In this document: one piece after another, positions 1-5,915 of the stretch
Layout of the letters: the number at the start of each line of letters is the position of its first letter
How positions within the stretch are numbered: position 1 is the first letter of the stretch
From: Tidjanibacter sp.
GTDB lineage: Bacteria; Bacteroidota; Bacteroidia; Bacteroidales; Rikenellaceae
Assembly: GCA_017628675.1 (NCBI GenBank)
Contig: JAGBYS010000199.1
Span: 1-6,284 of the forward strand
Direction: 5' to 3'
Length of the DNA stretch: 6,284 bases
Position numbers and translations under genes: made by a program
Notes under the pieces: model-generated
Told to the model about the DNA's origin: nothing
Databases searched by the model: none
The model's input: only the letters and a program-made list of their open reading frames with translations

Positions 1-708
1 ACCGACTACCTCATCGAGAGCTCCTCGGCCGCAACCGGTGCGACCATCGTTATGAGCTATGACGAGGACCGTGCCAACCTCACCTATCAGGGTGCAATGG
101 ACATTATGGGCTTCGACGACATCGACCAGAGCGTCTTCGAGAACACCAAGCACATCCACCTCTCCTCGCTCTTTATGCAGTCGGCCCTCCTGAGGGACAT
201 CGACAAGGTGTTGGAGGCAGCCACCAAGAATGGTGTGACCGTGTCGCTCGACACCCAGTGGGACCCCGCCGAGAAGTGGGCTCTGGACTACAAGAAAGTG
301 CTTCCCAGCATCACCATCTTCCTGCCCAACGAGAAGGAGTTGCAGGCCCTGACGGGCACCTCGTCGCTCGAGGAGGCCATTGAGGCTGTTCTCCCCTACC
401 TGGGCTGTGCGATGGTTGTGAAGATGGGCTCGAAAGGCTCGCTCTTGGTGCGCAAAGATGGCTCGCGCAATATGCTTCCCTCGTTCCTCAACCGCAATTT
501 TGTGGACGCCATTGGTGCAGGTGATAGCTTCAACTCGGGCTTCGTGAGTGCCTTTGTGAAGGGTCTGCCCCTGGAGAAGTGCCAGGAGATTGGCAATATG
601 ACCGGTGCGCTGAACACCACCGCCGCAGGTGGCACCGGCGCCTTCACCACCCCCGAGGAGATCGACCAGAGGGCCATTGCGCTCTTCGGCCGCACCCTGG
701 GCCTCTAA
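1..708 (+). CDS. PfkB-family carbohydrate kinase, 5' end outside window
   Basis: This is the C-terminal part (235 residues visible) of a ribokinase/PfkB-fold sugar kinase, which transfers the ATP gamma-phosphate to a sugar hydroxyl in the cytoplasm. The frame is open to base 1 with no stop, so the ATG at 52 is an internal methionine; family members are usually near 300 residues, so roughly 60-80 are missing. Visible family marks are the NEKE form of the NxxE motif (visible residues 110-113), a VKMGSKGSLLV strand-turn, and PfkB signature 2, DAIGAGDSFNSG, in which D175 (visible numbering) is the expected catalytic base and GAG the anion hole. The substrate cannot be assigned: ribokinase, fructokinase and 2-keto-3-deoxygluconate kinase share these motifs. 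It is the first visible gene of a same-strand run, 53 bases before the amidohydrolase lipoprotein. Family assignment is firm; the exact sugar is unknown. Confidence 0.92.
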   Translation, partial: TDYLIESSSAATGATIVMSYDEDRANLTYQGAMDIMGFDDIDQSVFENTKHIHLSSLFMQSALLRDIDKVLEAATKNGVTVSLDTQWDPAEKWALDYKKVLPSITIFLPNEKELQALTGTSSLEEAIEAVLPYLGCAMVVKMGSKGSLLVRKDGSRNMLPSFLNRNFVDAIGAGDSFNSGFVSAFVKGLPLEKCQEIGNMTGALNTTAAGGTGAFTTPEEIDQRAIALFGRTLGL

Positions 709-761
709 TCACCCACCCTCATTAAGAACCAAAATCAGTAACACAAATAACAGATACCCAG

Positions 762-1886
762 ATGAAAAAACTCTTGTTCCTTTTGGCCACCGTTGCACTC
801 GTGAGCGCTTGTGGCTCGAAAACCGAAGAAAAGAAGGACGCACAGACCATCACACGAGAGATCGCCGGAGAGATTCTGCTCAAGGAGTATGAGCCCGTTT
901 CGATCTTCAATGTCCCCGTGACCAACATCGATAAGGCCAAATATGGCGTCATCGATATGCACTCCCACGACTACAACGATGCCGACCCCGAGAAGATTGC
1001 CGCTTGGGTGAAGACTATGGACGAGTGTGGTATTCGCCACACCCACGTGATGCACTGCGAGTGGATCGGCGCACCCTTCGAGGAGGCTATGGCCGCCTAC
1101 AGCAAGTATCCCGGCCGCTTCAGCGTATGGTGCTCGCTCGACTACACCGACATCGAGGCTGAGGATTGGGAGGAGAGGGCCAAAGCCCACCTTGACAGGT
1201 GCAAAGCCCTCGGCGCCTTCGGTATCGGCGAGATGGTAGACAAGGGTCTTGGTGACGAATATGCTCGTCCCGTAAAGGGCACCCACATCCACCTCGACCA
1301 CCCCAAGATGCAGAGCGTTCTGGAGTATGCGGGCAAGATTGGCCTTCCCATCAGCATCCACGTTGGTGAGCCCATCTGGATGTATGAGCCCATCGACAAC
1401 CACAACGACGGCCTTATGAACGGTGCAAACTGGACGGTTGATACCACCGTGGAGGGTTGCTACGACTACGACGGCGTTATGGAGTGCTTTGCCAACGCTG
1501 CCAAAGCCCACCCCAACACCTACTTCATCGCTTGCCACTACCTCAATATGAGCCACGACTGGCCCCGCCTGGGCAAGATTCTCGACGAGTGCCCCAATGT
1601 CTATGTGGACATCTCGGCACGCATCGGCGAGTCGGCCACCACTCCTCGTGCTACCCGTCGCTTTATGGAGAAGTATGCCGACCGCATCTTCTACGGCACC
1701 GACAACGGAACCTCGGCCGATATGTATCGCTTCACCTTCCGCATCCTCGAGACCGACGACGAGCACATCTACCAGCCCGACTTCGGCTACCATTGGGCCT
1801 ACAGCGCATTTGACCTGCCCGATTGGCTGTTGCGCAAGATTTACTACGAGAACGCAGAGAAATTCATCAAAAAACTTTCCAAATAA
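762..1886 (+). CDS. Amidohydrolase-superfamily (TIM-barrel) lipoprotein
   Basis: A 374-residue predicted lipoprotein. The N-terminus has two lysines, a hydrophobic stretch and the lipobox V14-S-A-C17, so the mature protein should be lipid-anchored outside the cytoplasm. The residues after the cysteine (GSKTEEKKD) are charged, which might favour outer-leaflet or surface placement, but this is inference. The body fits the Amidohydrolase_2-type metal-dependent hydrolases: the strand-1 HxH motif IDMHSH (H67, H69), a GIGE strand (E157), SIHVGEP (H200), IACHY (H259) and YGTDNG (D314) are placed as expected for metal ligands and the catalytic aspartate. The family includes decarboxylases, lactonases and amide or ester hydrolases, so the reaction cannot be named. 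The ATG at 762 is chosen because it gives a complete lipoprotein signal. It lies between a sugar kinase and a GH36 enzyme (15-base gap), suggesting a carbohydrate-linked substrate. A secreted lipoprotein form is less common than cytoplasmic members. Confidence 0.88.
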   Translation: MKKLLFLLATVALVSACGSKTEEKKDAQTITREIAGEILLKEYEPVSIFNVPVTNIDKAKYGVIDMHSHDYNDADPEKIAAWVKTMDECGIRHTHVMHCEWIGAPFEEAMAAYSKYPGRFSVWCSLDYTDIEAEDWEERAKAHLDRCKALGAFGIGEMVDKGLGDEYARPVKGTHIHLDHPKMQSVLEYAGKIGLPISIHVGEPIWMYEPIDNHNDGLMNGANWTVDTTVEGCYDYDGVMECFANAAKAHPNTYFIACHYLNMSHDWPRLGKILDECPNVYVDISARIGESATTPRATRRFMEKYADRIFYGTDNGTSADMYRFTFRILETDDEHIYQPDFGYHWAYSAFDLPDWLLRKIYYENAEKFIKKLSK

Positions 1887-1887
1887 T

Positions 1888-1895
1888 TACCTTTG
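1888..1895 (+). promoter_or_regulatory. Possible Bacteroidota -7 promoter box (weak)
   Basis: TACCTTTG matches the Bacteroidota primary-sigma -7 consensus TAnnTTTG exactly and lies in the 15-base gap before the alpha-galactosidase. I see no TTTG-type -33 box at the usual distance upstream, where the sequence is the 3' end of the amidohydrolase gene. A start site at the usual distance would fall almost on the ATG at 1902 and give a nearly leaderless mRNA. This may be a chance match; it is listed because the gap holds nothing else. Confidence 0.2.
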
Positions 1896-1901
1896 CAACC
1901 T

Positions 1902-3959
1902 ATGAAAAGAGTTTCGATACTGAGCCTTGCTCTCGCCGCCCTTCTGGTAGGCTGTGGCTCACAAAAAATTGAGATAACCAACGGCGACATCACCCTGCAG
2001 ATCAACGGCAAGATGCAGTCGCGCGTAATCTCCAACAACCAGGAAACCAAGACCTTCCACGGTGACTTCCTCTCGGCCGACGCCATCGTTGCCGAGGAGC
2101 TTACCATCGACCAGTGGAACCTGGACAAGAAGGCCAAAGTTGCCACCCCTCGTGGCGAGGCCATCGAGCTTCAGGGTAGCTACAGCAAGAACGGCTACGG
2201 CGTGGAGAAATACCAGACCATCATCGCCCCCGAGGGCTTCGAGGGTATGCTGCTCGTGGAGACCAAGTATGTCAACACGGGCAAGAAAGCAATGCGCCTG
2301 AAGAGCATCGAGCAGAACCGCGTAGTGGTTGATTCCGACGAGGTTATCTGGTCGTTCCAGCCCACCTCCACCTCGGCACGCGCCAACTGGATTCTGCCCG
2401 TCGAGGAGGGATTTTATCAGGAGAACTTCCTGGGTATGAACAACTGCGACTATGGTGGTGGCATACCCTTTGTAACCCTCTGGCGTAGGGATGGTGGTGT
2501 GAGTGTGGGTCTTGTTGAGCCCGTGCTGAAGACCATCAATATGCCCATCGAGCGCATCGCCGGCACCTCGGGTGCAACGATGAAACTCGAGAGGGAGTGG
2601 GAAGACAGGGCCGAGTTCGCCGTGGGCGATACCCTGGTTATGGACCGCTCGTTCATCGCCGTTAGCACCGGTGACTACTTCGAGCCCCTGCAGCTCTTCT
2701 CCAACTATATGTACGCCCACGAGGGTATCACCCCCTCGGAGAGCGAGCCCGAGGCTTTCGAGCCTGTATGGTGTGCTTGGGGCTACGAGCGTACCTTCAC
2801 CGTGGAGGAGGTGCTCGGCACCCTCGACAAGGTTAAAGAGGTGGGCTTCAAGTGGGTAGATATCGACGATGGCTACCAGATTGCCGAGGGCGACTGGGAT
2901 GTCAACAAGCGTATCGGTGGCGACAGCCAGATGCGTCGCCTTACTCGCGAGATCCACAAACGCGGCCTGAAGGCTAAACTCTGGTGGGCACCCATCGCTG
3001 CCGACCCCGGCACCAAAGTGCTCAAAGAGCACCCCGAGATGAAACTCCTCACCGACGAGTGGGTACCCGAGTATATCTCCTGGTGGGATAGCTACTACCT
3101 CTCGCCCGTGAACCCCCACACCCAGAAGTACACCACCGACCTGGTGAAGAAGTTCATCGGCGACTGGGGCTTCGACGGTCTGAAGCTCGACGGTCAGCAT
3201 ATGAACCTCTGCGAGCCCGACCACAACGAGCACAGCGGTCTGGAGTATCCCGCTGAGGCACAGGAGCGTATGCCCGAGATTTTCAAGGCCATTTACGACA
3301 CCGCACGCTCGCTGAAGGACTACGCCGTTGTGCAGTTCTGCCCCTGCGGTTGCGCCATCAACTTCTTCCACACCCCCTATATGAACCAGGCCGTTGCTTC
3401 GGACCCCACCAGCTCGGCACAGATTCGTATGAAACGCAAAGCCTACGCCGCAATCAACCCCAAGATGGCCTACTATGCAGACCACGTGGAGCTCTCCGAC
3501 GGCGCTATGGACTTTGCAACCCAGCTCGGTATTGGTGGCGTTCTCGGCTCCAAGTTCACTTGGCCCAAGAACAACCCCAATGTGAAGGTTAACTACCTCG
3601 ACAACGATGTTCTGGTAGACTACCTGCTCACCCCCGAGAAGGAGGTCATCTTCAAGAAATGGGTAGGACTCTACAACGAGTATATGCTCTCCACCGGTGA
3701 CTATCTGAACCTCTATGACCTTGGCTTCGATGTGCCCGAGGGACATGCAATCGCCAAGGACGGCAAGATGTTCTACGCATTCTATACCGAGGAGTGGCAG
3801 GGTGAGCCTATCGAGCTCCGCGGCCTCGACGCCTCGAAGAGCTACAAGGTTACCGAGTACACCACCGACGAGAAGAAGAGCTACACCATTGAGGGCTCCA
3901 ACCCCTACATCACCCCCTCCTTCAAGCTCAACTACCTGATTGAGGTGGAGGCACTCTAA
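1902..3959 (+). CDS. GH36/melibiase-like alpha-galactosidase, lipoprotein
   Basis: A 685-residue predicted secreted glycoside hydrolase that should cleave terminal alpha-galactosides, or possibly alpha-N-acetylgalactosaminides, with retention. The start is the ATG at 1902, which opens directly into a signal peptide with lipobox L-V-G-C18; the in-frame TTG at 1893 adds only three residues. The layout fits GH36: an N-terminal beta-sandwich (about 20-275), a catalytic TIM barrel (about 285-600) and a C-terminal beta domain (about 610-685). In the barrel, VDIDDGYQ (D322, D323) matches the LDDGW substrate-binding motif. LKLDGQ carries D430, aligned with the nucleophile, and VASDP carries D501, aligned with the acid/base. 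Their spacing of 71 is close to that in characterised GH36 enzymes. The usual CSGGG loop appears here as CPCGC (480-484), which is odd. Length is slightly below the usual 700-745. It sits in the presumed operon before a CBM9-like protein. The fold is confident; substrate is inferred. Confidence 0.88.
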   Translation: MKRVSILSLALAALLVGCGSQKIEITNGDITLQINGKMQSRVISNNQETKTFHGDFLSADAIVAEELTIDQWNLDKKAKVATPRGEAIELQGSYSKNGYGVEKYQTIIAPEGFEGMLLVETKYVNTGKKAMRLKSIEQNRVVVDSDEVIWSFQPTSTSARANWILPVEEGFYQENFLGMNNCDYGGGIPFVTLWRRDGGVSVGLVEPVLKTINMPIERIAGTSGATMKLEREWEDRAEFAVGDTLVMDRSFIAVSTGDYFEPLQLFSNYMYAHEGITPSESEPEAFEPVWCAWGYERTFTVEEVLGTLDKVKEVGFKWVDIDDGYQIAEGDWDVNKRIGGDSQMRRLTREIHKRGLKAKLWWAPIAADPGTKVLKEHPEMKLLTDEWVPEYISWWDSYYLSPVNPHTQKYTTDLVKKFIGDWGFDGLKLDGQHMNLCEPDHNEHSGLEYPAEAQERMPEIFKAIYDTARSLKDYAVVQFCPCGCAINFFHTPYMNQAVASDPTSSAQIRMKRKAYAAINPKMAYYADHVELSDGAMDFATQLGIGGVLGSKFTWPKNNPNVKVNYLDNDVLVDYLLTPEKEVIFKKWVGLYNEYMLSTGDYLNLYDLGFDVPEGHAIAKDGKMFYAFYTEEWQGEPIELRGLDASKSYKVTEYTTDEKKSYTIEGSNPYITPSFKLNYLIEVEAL

Positions 3960-3976
3960 AAATTTTGACCACAGCA

Positions 3977-4633
3977 ATGAACTTTGCAGCAAAAAGTATC
4001 AAAGCCCCCTTTGTGGAGGGTCTTGAGGAGCTCTCCGACGAGAGGCTCGTAGCCACCCTCAGGGAGGTGGGCACCCTCGGCCAGATTGACTCGCTCAACT
4101 GGGCAGAGTACCCCTACGCCCCCGCCGTGAGCTGCCGCATAGCCCACCGCGACACGGCCGTAGCCATAATGTTTGAGGTCAGGGAGAGCACTGTGAAGGC
4201 CACAACGCTCGACTCCAACGGCCCCGTGTGGGAGGATAGTTGCGTGGAGTTCTTCGTGGCCAATCCCAAGGGCGAAGGCTACTTCAACTTCGAGATAAAC
4301 TGCATCGGCACTGCGCTGGCGGCCTTCCGCCGCTCGCGCAGCGATGCGGAGCACTTCTCCGAGGAGAAGATAGCCAAGGTGCGCCGCTTCGGCTCACTGC
4401 CCCACGCCACAATCGACATCAACGAGGAGGGACAGAGTTGGTGGCTGGTGGAGGTCGTTCCCTTTGAGCTGCTCGGCTTGGAGGAGGCCCCCGACCACAT
4501 AAAGGCCAACTTCTACAAGTGTGGCGACAAATGTGCCCAGATGCACTTCCTTAGTTGGTCGCCCATAGCACTCCCCCAACCAAACTTCCACTGCCCCGAG
4601 TTTTTCGGCCGTGTGGAGCTCGCCAGGGATTAG
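3977..4633 (+). CDS. Carbohydrate-binding family 9-like protein
   Basis: A 218-residue protein resembling the Bacteroidota CBM9-like (DOMON/CBM9_2-type) beta-sandwich family. Typical family blocks are WEDSCVEFFV (W85 to V94), followed by a strand reading YFNFEINCIGTALAA. Near the C-terminus come HFLSWSPI (H190-I197) and PNFHCPEFFG. Members of this fold bind sugars through an aromatic platform; here the ligand is unknown and catalysis is not implied. The ATG at 3977 is preferred to the in-frame TTG at 3965, four codons upstream. Neither start gives a signal peptide or lipobox, so the protein is predicted cytoplasmic, which is unexpected next to two secreted lipoproteins. The gap to the GH36 gene is 17 bases, supporting co-transcription. 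Its codons differ somewhat by eye from its neighbours, with more ATA and AGG, perhaps reflecting lower expression. No catalytic motif was recognised. Confidence 0.72.
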   Translation: MNFAAKSIKAPFVEGLEELSDERLVATLREVGTLGQIDSLNWAEYPYAPAVSCRIAHRDTAVAIMFEVRESTVKATTLDSNGPVWEDSCVEFFVANPKGEGYFNFEINCIGTALAAFRRSRSDAEHFSEEKIAKVRRFGSLPHATIDINEEGQSWWLVEVVPFELLGLEEAPDHIKANFYKCGDKCAQMHFLSWSPIALPQPNFHCPEFFGRVELARD

Positions 4634-4679
4634 AACGCTTAGGTGAAAAAAACAGAGAAAGATAACAAAAACACTATCT
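4634..4679 (+). other. A-rich intercistronic leader before the NahK-like gene
   Basis: The 46 bases between the CBM9-like stop and the ATG at 4680 are strikingly A-rich (for example GTGAAAAAAACAGAG and AACAAAAACAC) within otherwise GC-rich DNA. There is no Shine-Dalgarno-like AGGAGG. Bacteroidota often start translation from A-rich unstructured leaders, so this probably acts as a ribosome landing region. No TAnnTTTG promoter box and no terminator hairpin were seen, so transcription is expected to read through. Confidence 0.45.
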
Positions 4680-5756
4680 ATGGATCAGACAAAACTCATA
4701 CAGATTGCAGAGCTCTTTGAGCTCCAAGGCACCATTGCCGAGATTAAACCCCTCGGCGAGGGCTTCATTAACGACACCTTCATCGTTAGGACCCACGGCC
4801 AGGAGCCCGACTATATCCTGCAGCGCAAAAACCACCTCATCTTCACCGATGTGCCCGCAATGATGGAGAACATCAAAGCGGTGACCGACCACATCAAAAC
4901 CAAGGTTGCAGACCCCGAGCGTGAGACCCTCACCGTCATCAACACCAAGGATGGCAAACTCTACGCCGAGGTGGATGGCAACTTCTGGGCCGTGTGCACC
5001 TTCATCGCCGGCACCTCGAGTTACGATAGGGCCGACTCCGTGGAGCTCGCCTATCAGGGCGGTGTGGGCATTGGCCGCTTCCAGGCACAGCTCGCCGACT
5101 TCACCCAGCCCCTGAAGGATATCCTTCCCGGCTTCCACAACATCCGCTTCCGCTTTGAGCAGTGGGATAAGGTGATTGCAGCCGACCCCGTAGGCCGTGT
5201 GAAAGAGGTGCAAGAGGAGATCGAGTGGGTAGAGTCGCGCCGCGAGGAGATGCTCGCCTTCTGGAGCCTCGTGGAGAATGGCACCATCCCCACCCACGTG
5301 ACCCACAATGACACCAAGATCAGCAACATCCTCTTCGATAAGGATAGCGGCAAGGTGCTCTGCGCCATCGACCTCGACACGGTTATGAGCTCCACCTCGC
5401 TCAACGACTTCGGCGACGCCATCCGCTCCTACACCAACACCGGTGCCGAGGACGACAAGTGTCTGGAGAATGTATCGATGAGCATCGATATGTTCCGCGC
5501 CTACGCCGAGGGCTACCTCTCGGAGCAGAAGTCGCTCTCGGAGAGCGAGAAAGAGTGGCTCGCCTTCTCGGGCCGCTATATCACCTACGAGCAGGTGCTG
5601 CGCTTTCTGATGGACTACATCGACGGCGACAACTACTATAAGGTTGCCTACGCCGACCACAACCTCGTACGCACGCGCGCGCAGTATAAACTTCTGTGCA
5701 GTATGGAGGAGCAGTATGAGCAGATGTGCGCCATCGTAAGGGAGCTCACCCGATAG
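4680..5756 (+). CDS. N-acetylhexosamine 1-kinase-like (APH-fold) sugar kinase
   Basis: A 358-residue cytoplasmic kinase of the aminoglycoside-phosphotransferase fold. It resembles NahK of the lacto-N-biose/galacto-N-biose pathway, which phosphorylates GlcNAc or GalNAc at the anomeric C1 and is about the same length. Visible marks are PLGEGFINDTFIV (24-36) in the nucleotide loop and YILQRKNH followed by IFTDVPAMMENI in the N-lobe. The catalytic loop is HNDTKISN (H209, D211 as base, N216), with the metal-binding IDLD (D231, D233). The C-terminal part carries a QVLRFLMDYIDGDNYYK block, as in NahK relatives. The start at 4680 is the only good ATG and follows an A-rich leader. It is the last gene of the run, 19 bases before a strong hairpin. 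Relatives in Bacteroides have, as I recall, sometimes been labelled as mucin desulfatase; no sulfatase motif is present here. Kinase fold is confident; GalNAc/GlcNAc specificity is inferred from similarity. Confidence 0.82.
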   Translation: MDQTKLIQIAELFELQGTIAEIKPLGEGFINDTFIVRTHGQEPDYILQRKNHLIFTDVPAMMENIKAVTDHIKTKVADPERETLTVINTKDGKLYAEVDGNFWAVCTFIAGTSSYDRADSVELAYQGGVGIGRFQAQLADFTQPLKDILPGFHNIRFRFEQWDKVIAADPVGRVKEVQEEIEWVESRREEMLAFWSLVENGTIPTHVTHNDTKISNILFDKDSGKVLCAIDLDTVMSSTSLNDFGDAIRSYTNTGAEDDKCLENVSMSIDMFRAYAEGYLSEQKSLSESEKEWLAFSGRYITYEQVLRFLMDYIDGDNYYKVAYADHNLVRTRAQYKLLCSMEEQYEQMCAIVRELTR

Positions 5757-5775
5757 CCCACTCTATCAGAACAAC

Positions 5776-5814
5776 ACAGAACGCCCTCACGGAGAGTCCG
5801 TGAGGGCGTTCTGT
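5776..5814. terminator. Perfect 18-bp hairpin, likely bidirectional terminator
   Basis: ACAGAACGCCCTCACGGA (5776-5793) pairs without mismatch with its reverse complement at 5797-5814 around the loop GAG. It begins 19 bases after the stop of the NahK-like gene. The 3' side continues TATATG, so there is no clean U-run, but the stem is very stable. It lies between convergent genes and is close to symmetric, so it could stop transcripts from both sides. It is the only strong hairpin found between genes in the window, which supports treating the five plus-strand genes as one unit. Confidence 0.85.
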
Positions 5815-5828
5815 TATATGGTATTACG

Positions 5829-5867
5829 ACCCCTATAGTGGTAACAACTCGCAAATGCGAGAGGGGT
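5829..5867. repeat. Nested stem-loop in the convergent intergenic gap
   Basis: CTCGC (5848-5852) and GCGAG (5857-5861) form a 5-bp stem around AAAT. Immediately outside, ACCCCT (5829-5834) can pair with AGGGGT (5862-5867), leaving 13 bases bulged on one side only (5835-5847). The two stems stack directly on the 3' side. Function is unknown; it could help 3'-end formation of either convergent transcript or be a small structured RNA element. Confidence 0.4.
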
Positions 5868-5881
5868 GTGAGCATTTTAGA

Positions 5882-5896
5882 CAAAACAAAGTTTTG
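5882..5896 (-). terminator. Weak hairpin beyond the minus-strand gene
   Basis: CAAAAC (5882-5887) and GTTTTG (5891-5896) pair around AAA. Read on the minus strand it follows the stop of the RibH-like gene by about 13 bases and is followed by TCTAAAATG. With only two G-C pairs at the ends and a 3-base loop it is a poor terminator alone; the stronger hairpin at 5776-5814 is the better candidate. Confidence 0.25.
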
Positions 5897-5915
5897 CAAT
5901 TCTCAATTTTCAATT
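5895..5915 (-). repeat. AATTGAR heptamer tandem repeat (three units)
   Basis: On the minus strand the sequence reads AATTGAA, AATTGAG, AATTGCA: three 7-base units at 5909-5915, 5902-5908 and 5895-5901. Similar AATTGAG/AATTGAA arrays are, from memory, common in Bacteroidota intergenic DNA and of unclear origin. The array overlaps the end of the minus-strand gene: its TGA stop (5910-5912) is supplied by the first unit. Confidence 0.6.

Noticed and set aside
52..54. ATG at 52 as the start of the PfkB kinase
   Set aside because: The frame is open upstream to base 1 with kinase-like sequence, and a start here would remove the whole N-terminal sugar-binding lid.
709..761. Promoter in the 53-base gap before the amidohydrolase gene
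   Set aside because: No TAnnTTTG box or TTTG -33 box is present; the A-rich stretch is better read as a translation leader within an operon.
629..892. An 87-residue plus-strand frame bridging the PfkB and amidohydrolase genes
   Set aside because: It overlaps both real genes out of frame, is arginine- and proline-rich as expected from a shifted GC-rich frame, and shows no motif.
735..1793. A 352-residue open frame on the minus strand opposite the amidohydrolase
   Set aside because: Same antisense codon-bias effect: no recognisable motif, while the plus-strand frame has a lipobox and metal-binding residues.
1959..3992. A 677-residue open frame on the minus strand opposite the alpha-galactosidase
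   Set aside because: It mirrors the plus-strand gene almost exactly, is made of low-complexity V/G/L/H-rich sequence with no domain, and arises from the strong codon bias of the real gene, which has clear catalytic motifs.
4710..4724. GAGCTC-TTT-GAGCTC inverted repeat just inside the NahK-like gene
   Set aside because: It encodes the ordinary helix residues ELFEL, and a 6-bp palindrome of common codons is expected by chance; no regulatory context.
4674..5660. A 328-residue open frame on the minus strand opposite the NahK-like kinase
   Set aside because: Shadow of the real gene; the product is V/G/A/E/L-rich without domain, and the plus strand carries the HxD kinase loop.
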